Made by a program: the position numbers and the translations under genes
NCBI GenBank assembly: GCA_934667425.1
Contig: CAKULV010000047.1
Coordinates: 1-23,790, forward strand
DNA from: an uncultured Kiritimatiellota bacterium
GTDB lineage: Bacteria; Verrucomicrobiota; Kiritimatiellia; RFP12; UBA1067
DNA: 23,790 nt
Direction of reading: 5' to 3'
Shown: positions 1-6,554 of the stretch, piece by piece
Numbering within the stretch: position 1 is the stretch's first letter
Layout: each line of letters begins with the position of its first letter
The notes under the pieces: model-generated
Told to the model about the DNA's origin: nothing
The model's input: only the letters and a program-made list of their open reading frames with translations
Databases searched by the model: none

Positions 1-401
1 GTCACCGTGTTCGTGCCCGCGAGGAGGTAGGGCGTCGCCTCCGCGACGAAGCCGAGGTAGCCGTAGTCGCCGTGCCCGCATGGCTGTCCGTTCACGAAGA
101 CCGTCGCGCGCGCCATCACGCCGTCGAACTCGAGGAAGACGCGGCCCTTCGGCTTCTCCGCGAGGACGAGCGACTTGCGGTACGTGCCCCGGCCCTTCCA
201 CGGCAGGCTCCCGACGTTGCCGCCGTGCTTCACGTCAAACGGCCCGGCGATCGCCCAGTCGTGCGGCACGGCGACGCGCGCGAACGCCTCGCCGTCGCGG
301 GCGAACTCCCAGCCCGCGTTGAAGTTCTCGACCGTCCGCGCCGACGCGGATGCCGCAACGGCCAGGGCTGCCGACAGCGCCATCAGTTTTCCTCTCGTCA
401 T
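1..401 (-). CDS. Secreted glycoside hydrolase family 2-type protein, N-terminal fragment
   Basis: The gene runs off the left edge, so only about 133 N-terminal residues are visible. I translated it from the minus strand starting at the ATG at 401. AAGGAC lies a few bases upstream as ribosome binding site. Residues 1-22 (MTRGKLMALSAALAVAASASA) form a classic signal peptide, so the product is exported. The mature part matches the sugar-binding (jelly-roll) domain that opens GH2 enzymes: NAGWEF near the start, VPHDWAI around residue 45, a GTYRKSLVL strand, then LEFDGVMARATVFVNGQ and a G-Y-G-Y-LGF segment. The family holds beta-galactosidases, beta-mannosidases and beta-glucuronidases. The catalytic TIM barrel is outside the window, so the exact activity cannot be read. 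An internal ATG at 383 is an alternative start but would shorten the positively charged N-region. Confidence 0.85.
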   Translation of the reverse strand, partial: MTRGKLMALSAALAVAASASARTVENFNAGWEFARDGEAFARVAVPHDWAIAGPFDVKHGGNVGSLPWKGRGTYRKSLVLAEKPKGRVFLEFDGVMARATVFVNGQPCGHGDYGYLGFVAEATPYLLAGTNTV

Positions 402-451
402 GTTTCTTGTCCTTTGCGTGATATGCTTGACAATCTCTTTTTTGAGAGGAC

Positions 452-479
452 ATTGTATCACATTGCCGAATCCTGTGGA
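452..479 (-). promoter_or_regulatory. Possible promoter of the GH2-type gene
   Basis: On the minus strand TCCACA (479-474) and TACAAT (457-452) are separated by 16 bases, about 50 bases upstream of the start codon at 401. The -10 is good and the -35 matches TTGACA at four of six positions. It overlaps the 3' end of the gene remnant at 458-642. This is a sequence match only. Confidence 0.35.
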
Positions 480-642
480 GTGCGGCCTGCGCGGACGCTG
501 GCGCGGGTGTAGTCGAACGGCTGGAAGCCGAGCGCGAACGCGGGCGAGTCCGGCTTCGCCTCGCGAAGTACTGCTGGGTGCGAAAGCCTGCCTGATTGGC
601 TACGTCGGACAGCGGTATGTCAATTTCCCCCGTGAATCGCAG
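458..642 (-). pseudogene. Composite gene remnant: AraC HTH scrap joined to a glycosidase C-terminal scrap
   Basis: Reading the minus strand from about 642, one frame gives ILRFTGEIDIPLSDVANQAGF followed by RTQQYF. This is the second helix-turn-helix of an AraC/XylS regulator (pattern I..IA...GF.s.syF). At about 562-567 the AraC similarity stops. A different frame continues with PDSPAFALGFQPFDYTRASV, which resembles the last residues of several secreted beta-helix/glycosidase families (pattern DSPA..LGF.P.D), and ends at TGA (458-460). Neither piece has the rest of its gene. The 5' side of the AraC scrap is cut exactly where the perfect palindrome begins. I read this as decayed sequence, not a functional gene. 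Both family assignments are by eye on short peptides. Confidence 0.45.
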
Positions 643-680
643 AATTACAAAATCAGGTCAGACCTGATTTTGTAATTCTG
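640..680. repeat. Perfect 41-bp palindrome (20-bp arms, 1-base centre)
   Basis: The left arm CAGAATTACAAAATCAGGTC (640-659) is followed by a single A (660) and then its exact reverse complement (661-680). There is no mismatch. It lacks a T-run on either side, so it is not a standard intrinsic terminator. The central AGGTCAGACCT resembles termini of some REP elements mobilised by RAYT/Y1 transposases, but that link is from memory of the motif and unproven here. It lies between the AraC-like scrap and the promoter of the next gene. Confidence 0.85.
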
Positions 681-694
681 GGTGTCTCTGGAAA

Positions 695-703
695 TGGTAT
701 AAT
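695..703 (+). promoter_or_regulatory. Extended -10 promoter of the NfeD-like/D-aminoacylase unit
   Basis: TGGTATAAT is a perfect extended -10 (TGnTATAAT). No convincing -35 lies 16-18 bases upstream. Transcription would begin near 710, leaving a leader of roughly 12 bases that starts at the AAGGAGG ribosome binding site (711-717). The wider string TGGTATAATTGGCGG recurs almost exactly at 3562-3576. Confidence 0.6.
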
Positions 704-721
704 TGGCGGCAAGGAGGCAAT

Positions 722-1171
722 ATGGATTTTCTTGATGTCGGTTGGCTGTGGCTGTATGTCGGTGCGGGCCTGATGCTCGCCGAGATTCTTACGCCGGGTT
801 TCGTGATGTTCTTCTTCGGGCTGTCTGCGGCGACGGTCGGCGCCTTCGTGCTGCTTCTGCCGGATCCGTTCAACCCTTCCTTCAAGTGGCAGCTCGCGTT
901 CTTCTCCCTCTTTTCGCTTATATACCTCGTGACGCTGCGCCGCTACGTGAAAAAGGTTTTTCTCGGCGACAACGGGAAGGGCCGCACGCTCGCAGACGAG
1001 TTCGCCGGCCGGATCGGCGAGGTGTCCGTGGCGATCGAGCCGGGATTGACCGGGCGTGTCGTCATCGGCGATGCGGAATGGAGTGCGGAGTCCGGCGAGC
1101 CGATCCCTGCCGGAACGAAAGTAAGGGTCGTCACCCGCAAGAACCTCACGCTCACGGTGAAGCGTGTGTGA
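722..1171 (+). CDS. NfeD-like membrane protein, short form
   Basis: The product of 149 residues has two or three hydrophobic segments in its first half (about residues 8-48 and 58-72) and a small beta-rich domain after residue 90. The latter contains GRIGEV, TGRVVIGDAEWSAES and GTKVRVV. This is the OB-fold pattern (G.a...l.p.G.v.i.G..w.A.s...i..G..V.V) of the NfeD C-terminal domain. Short NfeD proteins sit in the membrane and are usually paired with a stomatin/flotillin-like protein; no such partner is next to this one. AAGGAGG lies four bases before the ATG. Its TGA overlaps the ATG of the next gene by one base (TGATG), so the two are probably co-transcribed and translationally coupled. Confidence 0.85.
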   Translation: MDFLDVGWLWLYVGAGLMLAEILTPGFVMFFFGLSAATVGAFVLLLPDPFNPSFKWQLAFFSLFSLIYLVTLRRYVKKVFLGDNGKGRTLADEFAGRIGEVSVAIEPGLTGRVVIGDAEWSAESGEPIPAGTKVRVVTRKNLTLTVKRV

Positions 1172-2757
1172 TGCGCACCATCATCGAGAACGGCATTGTC
1201 GCGGATGGCACGGGGCGGCAGTGCTTTCGCGGATTTGTCGTCCTTTCAGGCGACAGGATCTCCGATGTGGCCCGGGGCGCATTCCCCGACGGCGCACGTT
1301 CGGGCTTTGACATGGTGGTGGATGCCGAAGGTTGCGTAGTCACGCCCGGATTCATAGATGCGCACAGCCACAGCGACGCATATCTCGTGGTCGAGCCAGA
1401 CGCGCCGAGCAAGCTCAGTCAGGGCATAACCACCGAGATAAACGGCCAGTGCGGCGGAAGCATAGCCCCCCGCTATGGCGAGGCAAGGCTTTCGGGCGAC
1501 TGGGCGAGCATCCTCGGCGAACGCCTCGCCTGGCGCTCGCTCGCCGAGTACCGCGCCGTGCTGGCCTCTGCCCGCCCGTCCATAAACACCGTGCAGTTCA
1601 TCGGCCACAACACGCTCCGCTCGTCGGTTGTCGGATATTGCGGACGCGCCGCGACTGCGGATGAGCTGGAACGGATGAAGCGTCTTCTCGCGCAGTCGCT
1701 TGACGAGGGCGGATGGGGCCTTACGACAGGCCTGGTCTACCAGCCCGGAAAATACTCCACGCCGGACGAGGTCGTCTCGCTCGCGAATGTGGCCGCCGCG
1801 AAAGGCGGCATGTACGCGACGCATATGCGCAGCGAGGGCGACGGGATCATCGAGGCGATCGACGAGGTGCTGGATCTTGTGAGGGCGACCGGCATCCGCG
1901 CCGAGATATCGCACCTGAAGACGAGCGGCAGGCGGAACTGGCACAAGATCGATGCCGTGCTCGAGAAGATGCAGGACGCCATCGACGACGGACTGATTCT
2001 CGGGAGCGACAGGTATCCGTTCTGCGCCGCCGGCACAGACCTCGACATCGTTTTCCCGGACTGGGCAGGGGAGGGTGCCGCCGCTGCGGAGGTGGTGCGT
2101 CTGAATGATCCGTCGGCGAGGGCAAGGATCGTCGCGGAAATCGACGCGTCAGGCAGGGATTGGTCTACCGTGATGATCGGCGGCGTGTGGCACGAGGACA
2201 ACAGGGATTATCCGGGCCGCACGGTCGCAGAGATACTGCAGTCCGGCGCAGGGCGCGCAGATTCGCCGGGCGAATTGATCTGCACCATACTTGAGAAGGA
2301 TCTGTGCCGCACAGGGGCCTTCTTCTTCGGGATGAGCGAGGACAACCTGGGGAAGATATATGCGATGCCGTGGATAGTGCCGGGCAGCGACGCCTCCCTG
2401 CGGGCGCCGTGGGGTCCGCTTGGCGCAGACCATCCGCATCCACGAGCGTATGGGACGATGCCGGAGTTCTATCGCCGCGTGTCCAGTTCCAATGCTGAGC
2501 CGGATGCGGCGGCCATAGCCCGCATGACATCCGTGCCGGCGAGGCGTTTCGGCATCAGGGGCCGAGGCGTTCTTGAAAGCGGCGCATATGCCGACATCGC
2601 GATTTGGCGCGAGGCGGATTTCCGCAACACCGCAACCTACGCGAAAAGCCATTCCTTCTGCACCGGCATGGAGAAGGTGTTCGTCAACGGCGCACTCGCC
2701 TATGACCGGGGCCAGTTCACCCATGCGGGAACCGGGATGTTCCTCGAACGCGGTTAG
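1171..2757 (+). CDS. N-acyl-D-amino-acid deacylase (D-aminoacylase family amidohydrolase)
   Basis: This 528-residue cytoplasmic zinc amidohydrolase is expected to cleave N-acyl-D-amino acids to a D-amino acid and a carboxylate. Metal-site motifs are in family order: GFIDAHSHSD (His65, His67), NGQCGGS (Cys94, the unusual cysteine ligand of this family), THMRSEGD (His218), SHLK (His248) and PGSD (Asp407, expected catalytic aspartate). The C-terminal GVLESGAYADIAIW and VFVNGALA motifs rebuild the small beta domain. I start it at the ATG at 1171, which overlaps the NfeD-like stop. The open frame extends further upstream, but that part is only a shadow of the NfeD-like gene. The substrate could come from peptidoglycan or D-amino-acid turnover; that is inference. 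The stop codon overlaps the stop of the convergent gene. Confidence 0.88.
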   Translation: MRTIIENGIVADGTGRQCFRGFVVLSGDRISDVARGAFPDGARSGFDMVVDAEGCVVTPGFIDAHSHSDAYLVVEPDAPSKLSQGITTEINGQCGGSIAPRYGEARLSGDWASILGERLAWRSLAEYRAVLASARPSINTVQFIGHNTLRSSVVGYCGRAATADELERMKRLLAQSLDEGGWGLTTGLVYQPGKYSTPDEVVSLANVAAAKGGMYATHMRSEGDGIIEAIDEVLDLVRATGIRAEISHLKTSGRRNWHKIDAVLEKMQDAIDDGLILGSDRYPFCAAGTDLDIVFPDWAGEGAAAAEVVRLNDPSARARIVAEIDASGRDWSTVMIGGVWHEDNRDYPGRTVAEILQSGAGRADSPGELICTILEKDLCRTGAFFFGMSEDNLGKIYAMPWIVPGSDASLRAPWGPLGADHPHPRAYGTMPEFYRRVSSSNAEPDAAAIARMTSVPARRFGIRGRGVLESGAYADIAIWREADFRNTATYAKSHSFCTGMEKVFVNGALAYDRGQFTHAGTGMFLERG

Positions 2758-3518
2758 CTTTCGCCGTGCAGGCGGCCGTGCGCCACTCCGTACCCGAAAA
2801 GCGCGAAGTCGCCGCGCAGGGGGTCGTCTGGGAACACTTCCGCAAGCGAGGCGGAGAGCCGTCGTGCAGCGCACATGGACGCGCACGAGCTTGTGAGAAG
2901 CCCAAGCCTGCGCGATTGCCGGACCACGTGGGTGTCGAGCGGGACGATCAGCGTCTTGCGGTCAATGAAATCCGACCACAGCCCAAGGTCTACCGGAGAT
3001 CCGCTGCGCACCATCCACCTCAGGAACATGCACACGCGCTTGCATGCGGAATGCATATCCTTGGGGACGACCGCGCCGCCCCCGTTTGCCGAGAAGTATC
3101 TGCATATCGCCGCCACCGCGCCATGGCCGGATCCGTCGCCATTCGACTTCACATAATCGCCGAGCGATCCGTGTTCGTCCATAAGGCGGCGGTACGCGCA
3201 AAGGAACGAGTTCATCGTTGAGCTGGTGAAGAAGCGATAGAAGCATTTTTGCGAATCGGACGGAAGATCCTTCTCGAATCCGCCGCCTGCCAGCCACCCC
3301 GCGATGTCATCGTCGGCCCGTTCGCGCAGCCACTGTATCTTCGGCATAAATTGGGCCCTGCTCCCGAAGCTGAGGCACGAGGCGACAAACGCCATCGCCT
3401 CCCTGTTCTGCTCTCCGCAAACCTGATGCATGAACCAGGAAGGGTCTCCGTCAAGGAAATCGGCAGTCTCGTACAAGTCCGCATATTCGGCGAGCCTCAT
3501 TTTCACATTGATGTCCAT
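2754..3518 (-). CDS. TIGR02757/DUF2400 family protein
   Basis: The 254-residue product carries the family's signature stretch: PKDMHSACKRVCMFLRWMVR (about 152-171), VDLGLW, then LIVPLDTHVVRQSRRLGLL (190-208) and DFALFGYGV near the end. The family is widespread in Bacteroidota and related phyla and has no firmly assigned function. The LDTHVxR segment (Asp195) resembles the VDxHVxR of HhH-GPD DNA glycosylases, so a DNA-repair-like fold is a reasonable guess, not a demonstrated role. I chose the ATG at 3518. A TATAAT box ends only seven bases before it, so the mRNA may have no leader. An ATG at 3500 is possible but has no ribosome binding site either. The open frame extends on to 4838 only as antisense of the neighbouring gene. 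Confidence 0.85.
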   Translation of the reverse strand: MDINVKMRLAEYADLYETADFLDGDPSWFMHQVCGEQNREAMAFVASCLSFGSRAQFMPKIQWLRERADDDIAGWLAGGGFEKDLPSDSQKCFYRFFTSSTMNSFLCAYRRLMDEHGSLGDYVKSNGDGSGHGAVAAICRYFSANGGGAVVPKDMHSACKRVCMFLRWMVRSGSPVDLGLWSDFIDRKTLIVPLDTHVVRQSRRLGLLTSSCASMCAARRLSASLAEVFPDDPLRGDFALFGYGVAHGRLHGES

Positions 3519-3525
3519 TTCGCGA

Positions 3526-3531
3526 ATTATA
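3526..3531 (-). promoter_or_regulatory. -10 box (TATAAT) directly before the TIGR02757 gene, likely leaderless
   Basis: On the minus strand TATAAT is followed by TTCGCGAA-ATG-like spacing: seven bases separate the box from the start codon at 3518. Transcription normally starts about seven bases after the -10, which would place it at or next to the A of the ATG. No Shine-Dalgarno sequence is present. No good -35 is visible. Confidence 0.5.
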
Positions 3532-3561
3532 CTACATTGCATTCGCCCCGTCTCGGCTTTG

Positions 3562-3570
3562 TGGTATAAT
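3562..3570 (+). promoter_or_regulatory. Extended -10 promoter of the deacetylase-like lipoprotein gene
   Basis: TGGTATAAT again forms a perfect extended -10, and 15 positions (TGGTATAATCGGCGG) match the promoter at 695 with one substitution. Start near 3577 would give a leader of about 23 bases containing AGGGGG (3588-3593). Confidence 0.6.
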
Positions 3571-3599
3571 CGGCGGAAAATTTGGTTAGGGGGACAATG

Positions 3600-4748
3600 A
3601 TGAAACGCAGAGACTTCATAGTTGGCGCCGGGGCCGCGTTGGCCGGTTGCGTGGCGGACAAGACCGGCGGGATGGCGGCAGATGGGATTCGCACGGTGCG
3701 CCAGGAAGATCCGACAGTGCAGGCCGCAAAGTCCGCACGGCTTTCGGCCTGCCGGGAACTCGGCCCGACGATGTCCGACGTTGAGGAGCGGCGCACGAAA
3801 AGAATCCCCGGGAAGCGCGCCGCGTTCTACATTGACGACGTGATCTTCTGCTTCCAGGATCTTGCGAGGGACAGGCCGAAGTCCATCTGGGACCACTTCT
3901 ATTTCGCGGCATTCAGGGAGGCGCACGAGAAGTATGGGCTTAAGGTCCAGATGAACATTTTCTACCGCGGGGATTTCTTCTACGGCATGGACTCTGCGAA
4001 ATTCACGCTGAAGGATATGCCCGACATCTGGAAAGGCGAGTTCCAGGCGGCAAAGGATTGGCTCAGGTTCGGTTTCCACTCGTACAGCGAGTTCCCCGAC
4101 TATCCGTGGATAAACGCGAGCTATTCTGACGTAAAGGAGTGCTGGGAGCTGCTGGAGGGCGAAGTGGAGCGCTTCGCCGGGCCGGGATGCTGGGCGTATG
4201 CGGTCACGCCGCACTGGGGGCCGATGTCGAAGGAGGGATGCGTTGCACTCAGGGATTGCGGAGCGAAGGCCATTTGGTGCTCCGCCGGAAAGCGCTACGG
4301 GTACGCGGGCGACCGCACGATACTGCCGTACATGCACGGGCAGCGGATAGAGGAGCGCCGCAAGCCCGAGACCGCGATGTTCTGGCGCCCGGGCGGCGGC
4401 GAGGACATATCCGTATCCGCCTGCGGCTACAACCATCTTTCCGAGGCGCAGGTGAAGCGCACCGAAGGAACCTACAACTGGCTGCACGACCGCGCCACGG
4501 GCTGCAACTTCATGACGTTTGGGTGCGGTGCGCCGTGCCTCAACCTGTATAGGCTCGAGGATATCCCCGCCCGCATGGGCCAGATACTCGGCAATGAGTA
4601 CATCATCCATGCCACGCACGAGGAGTACTGGTTCCCGCGATATTTCGCCTATCAGCCAGATTCCAAGGACAAGCTCTTTGCGGCGTGCAAAATGATCCAT
4701 GATGCCGGCATCCCATATTTCTTCATAGAGGACAAGATTGACTGGTGA
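3600..4748 (+). CDS. Tat-type lipoprotein with polysaccharide-deacetylase-like (NodB-fold) features
   Basis: The N-terminus MKRRDFIVGAGAALAGC combines a twin-arginine motif (RRDF) with a lipobox (LAGC, Cys17). The 382-residue protein is therefore probably exported folded by Tat and lipid-anchored. The body resembles NodB-fold deacetylases: an early acidic pair IDD (about residues 73-75), a YGLKVQMNIFY strand, and FGFHSYSEFPDYPW near residue 160, where a His could bind metal. WAYAVTPHWGPM and YIIHATHEEYWF follow. It does not match the canonical NodB motifs closely enough to name a substrate. The likely target is a cell-surface or dietary glycan. ATG 3597 and ATG 3600 are adjacent. I prefer 3600, which is six bases after AGGGGG. 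The frame also opens upstream at a TTG (3582), which lies too close to the promoter. Confidence 0.6.
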   Translation: MKRRDFIVGAGAALAGCVADKTGGMAADGIRTVRQEDPTVQAAKSARLSACRELGPTMSDVEERRTKRIPGKRAAFYIDDVIFCFQDLARDRPKSIWDHFYFAAFREAHEKYGLKVQMNIFYRGDFFYGMDSAKFTLKDMPDIWKGEFQAAKDWLRFGFHSYSEFPDYPWINASYSDVKECWELLEGEVERFAGPGCWAYAVTPHWGPMSKEGCVALRDCGAKAIWCSAGKRYGYAGDRTILPYMHGQRIEERRKPETAMFWRPGGGEDISVSACGYNHLSEAQVKRTEGTYNWLHDRATGCNFMTFGCGAPCLNLYRLEDIPARMGQILGNEYIIHATHEEYWFPRYFAYQPDSKDKLFAACKMIHDAGIPYFFIEDKIDW

Positions 4749-4806
4749 CGGCATTGCGTACTCGGGGCCGTTGACGGTGCGGTCGAGGCCGAAGACTTTT
4801 GGGGTG

Positions 4807-4835
4807 TTGCGTTTAGGGTGCAAATACGATATAAT
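4807..4835 (+). promoter_or_regulatory. Sigma-70-type promoter of the frr operon
   Basis: TTGCGT (4807-4812), a 17-base spacer and TATAAT (4830-4835) form the best complete -35/-10 pair in this half of the window. Start near 4842 leaves a leader of about 40 bases with AGGAG at 4871-4875. The preceding 58 bases after the stop at 4748 show no terminator. Confidence 0.7.
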
Positions 4836-4881
4836 CACGTCCGTTTTTTGGAGAGGGAAGATTCTTAGTTAGGAGAACCAC

Positions 4882-5445
4882 ATGGAAAACGTGAATGATG
4901 TTTTGGCCGATGCAAACGCCAAAATCGCAAAGAGCTTCGATACGCTCAAGGCGCAGTTCGCAGGGCTGCGCACGGGCAAGGCCTCCCCGTCGCTTGTCGA
5001 TGGCGTGAAGGTCGATTATTATGGTGCGCCGACCCCCATCAAGAACCTCGCGACGATATCTACGCCCGAGCCTCGCCAGATCAAGATCGCGCCATTCGAT
5101 CCAAGCGTGCTTGGAGAGATGAACAAGGCGATACTCGCCGCAAATCTCGGCGTCACTCCGCAGACGGATGGCCGTGTGCTTCGCATCTCCATACCGGAGC
5201 TCAACGAGGAGCGCAGGAAGGAGATCGTCAAGGTGGCCAAGAAGCAGGCCGAGGATCAGAAGATTGTGATGCGCAACGTGCGCCGTGACGCCAATGATGC
5301 CGTCAAAAAGCTTGAAAAGGACAAGAAGATCACGGAGGACGAGCGTGATCAGGGCCTTGAGAAGATTCAGAAGGCCACCGACGACGGCATTGCCAAGATA
5401 GATGCTGAGCTGAAGGTAAAGGAAGCCGAAGTGATGGCTGTGTGA
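4882..5445 (+). CDS. frr: Ribosome recycling factor
   Basis: The 187-residue product is full length for RRF (about 185). It shows the family landmarks: LRTGKASPSLVDGVKVDYYGAPTP near residues 29-53, ATISTPEPRQIKIAPFD, AILAANLGVTPQTDG, then IRISIPELNEERRKE-like sequence (RILRISIP variant) and NVRRDANDAVKKLEKDK. The protein splits post-termination ribosomes together with EF-G in the cytoplasm. AGGAG ends six bases before the ATG. In many bacteria frr follows rpsB-tsf-pyrH; here it instead heads a run of membrane-protein genes. It has its own strong promoter, so its expression does not depend on the upstream lipoprotein gene. Confidence 0.97.
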   Translation: MENVNDVLADANAKIAKSFDTLKAQFAGLRTGKASPSLVDGVKVDYYGAPTPIKNLATISTPEPRQIKIAPFDPSVLGEMNKAILAANLGVTPQTDGRVLRISIPELNEERRKEIVKVAKKQAEDQKIVMRNVRRDANDAVKKLEKDKKITEDERDQGLEKIQKATDDGIAKIDAELKVKEAEVMAV

Positions 5446-5501
5446 CGCCAGTGGCATCGCGGGTTCACGGATTCACAAATCCAGTTGGCAAGGAGGATCA
5501 A

Positions 5502-6548
5502 ATGAGCGAAGATGTTGAGATGAAGCCGATTGCGCCGGAAGAGGTTGGGGACGTTCCGCCGAAGGTGGATCTGTCCGCCGTGGCATCTGCACCGGCGGCC
5601 TCCACGGTGAAGCTCAAACCGATAATCAGAAGGCCCGTAATCCGCAAGCCGGTCATCGGCGGCGCGAAGCCGGTTGTCCTAAAGCCCGCGTCAGGCGTTC
5701 CTCCGGCACCGGCGGCGGTTCCAGAGGCCGCCGCAGAGGTGAAGAAGACTGAACCGGCCGCTGCCGTCAAGCCTCTGCAGGACGCGATGCCCGCGCAGGC
5801 GATCCTCCACAAGACCGGCATAATAGCGGAAGGCATCCTCACGCCCGCGCAGGCGCAGGCCGCAAAGACCAAGACGTCCCGCATCTCGCTTGAGTCCGCG
5901 ATAGGCGTCGCCCCCACGATCAAGAGCGGCGTCCCGATGAAAACCATCAAGCTACGCCGCCTTACCGACATTCCGCCGGCCCCTGGCGCGGTGAAGATCG
6001 AAGCGGGCAAGCCCGCTTCGGCAGTCTCTCCGTTGTCGTCTGCACCGACGCCTGAGGAAGCGCCTGCGCCGGCTACACCGGCCCCCGCATCGGCCGAGAG
6101 CGTAAAGGCTGACGTTGAGTCAGTCGCCGAGCAGCCTTTGGAAAAGCCCGCCACCGTGACGCAGAAGAAGACTCTCAAGCTTCATCGCCCGGGATTCAAG
6201 CGTCCTACCGTCAGCGGCCTCAAGCGGCCTGGCGCATCTGCCGTATCGACGGAAGGCAAGCCTGCTTCAGATTCCGAGGTTGCCGATCTCGCTGGCGATG
6301 TGCCCGAGCTTTCGCCTGAAATAGCGGACATTAAGCCGATGCCATCTGTCGCTGACTTGCCGGACGATTCGTCCGGCACTGTCGCCGGCGTGCCATCCTG
6401 GCTGAACATTTCCACGATTTTGGCCGGGGTCGCGGCGCTGGTCGTGATGAGCCTGTGTACATGGACTCTTTTCCGCGAAGCGACAGGCCCTTCGGCGGGG
6501 CCGAACGATCTCGCCACGTTCCACTCTGATACAGATTACCGCCGGTAG
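5502..6548 (+). CDS. Pro/Ala/Lys-rich single-pass membrane protein of unknown function
   Basis: I do not recognise a family. The 348-residue protein is low-complexity and probably disordered up to about residue 299. A single hydrophobic helix follows (WLNISTILAGVAALVVMSLC, about 300-323), and 25 polar residues end it. With no signal peptide, this suggests a tail-anchored-like protein whose long N-part lies in the cytoplasm. Three spaced copies of a basic motif occur: TVKLKP (35-40), TIKLRR (148-153) and TLKLHRP (224-230). The first and last are followed by RP/KP-rich tracts (RRPVIRKP, FKRPTVSGLKRP). These could be binding motifs for a partner. AAGGAGG (5490-5496) sets the ATG at 5502; the frame is open from 5442 but without a start signal. 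It lies 56 bases after frr and 6 before the permease gene, so it is probably in the operon. Confidence 0.75.
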   Translation: MSEDVEMKPIAPEEVGDVPPKVDLSAVASAPAASTVKLKPIIRRPVIRKPVIGGAKPVVLKPASGVPPAPAAVPEAAAEVKKTEPAAAVKPLQDAMPAQAILHKTGIIAEGILTPAQAQAAKTKTSRISLESAIGVAPTIKSGVPMKTIKLRRLTDIPPAPGAVKIEAGKPASAVSPLSSAPTPEEAPAPATPAPASAESVKADVESVAEQPLEKPATVTQKKTLKLHRPGFKRPTVSGLKRPGASAVSTEGKPASDSEVADLAGDVPELSPEIADIKPMPSVADLPDDSSGTVAGVPSWLNISTILAGVAALVVMSLCTWTLFREATGPSAGPNDLATFHSDTDYRR

Positions 6549-6554
6549 TCGCTT

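Noticed and set aside
427..458. Plus-strand promoter TTGACA...TTGTAT
   Set aside because: The spacer between the hexamers is 20 bases, too long, and no gene follows on that strand within a sensible distance.
742..1170. N-terminal extension of the D-aminoacylase frame
   Set aside because: It overlaps the NfeD-like gene in another frame, is Arg/Cys-rich, and the family starts with the MRTIIENGIVADG segment at 1171.
4749..4806. Possible minus-strand gene scrap (peptide TPKVFGLDRTVNGPEYA)
   Set aside because: The codon style looks coding, but the peptide is short and I recognise no family, so I do not list it as a feature.
3519..4838. N-terminal extension of the TIGR02757 frame to 694 residues
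   Set aside because: The extra 440 codons are antisense to the deacetylase-like lipoprotein gene and have no family similarity; a -10 box lies right before the ATG at 3518.
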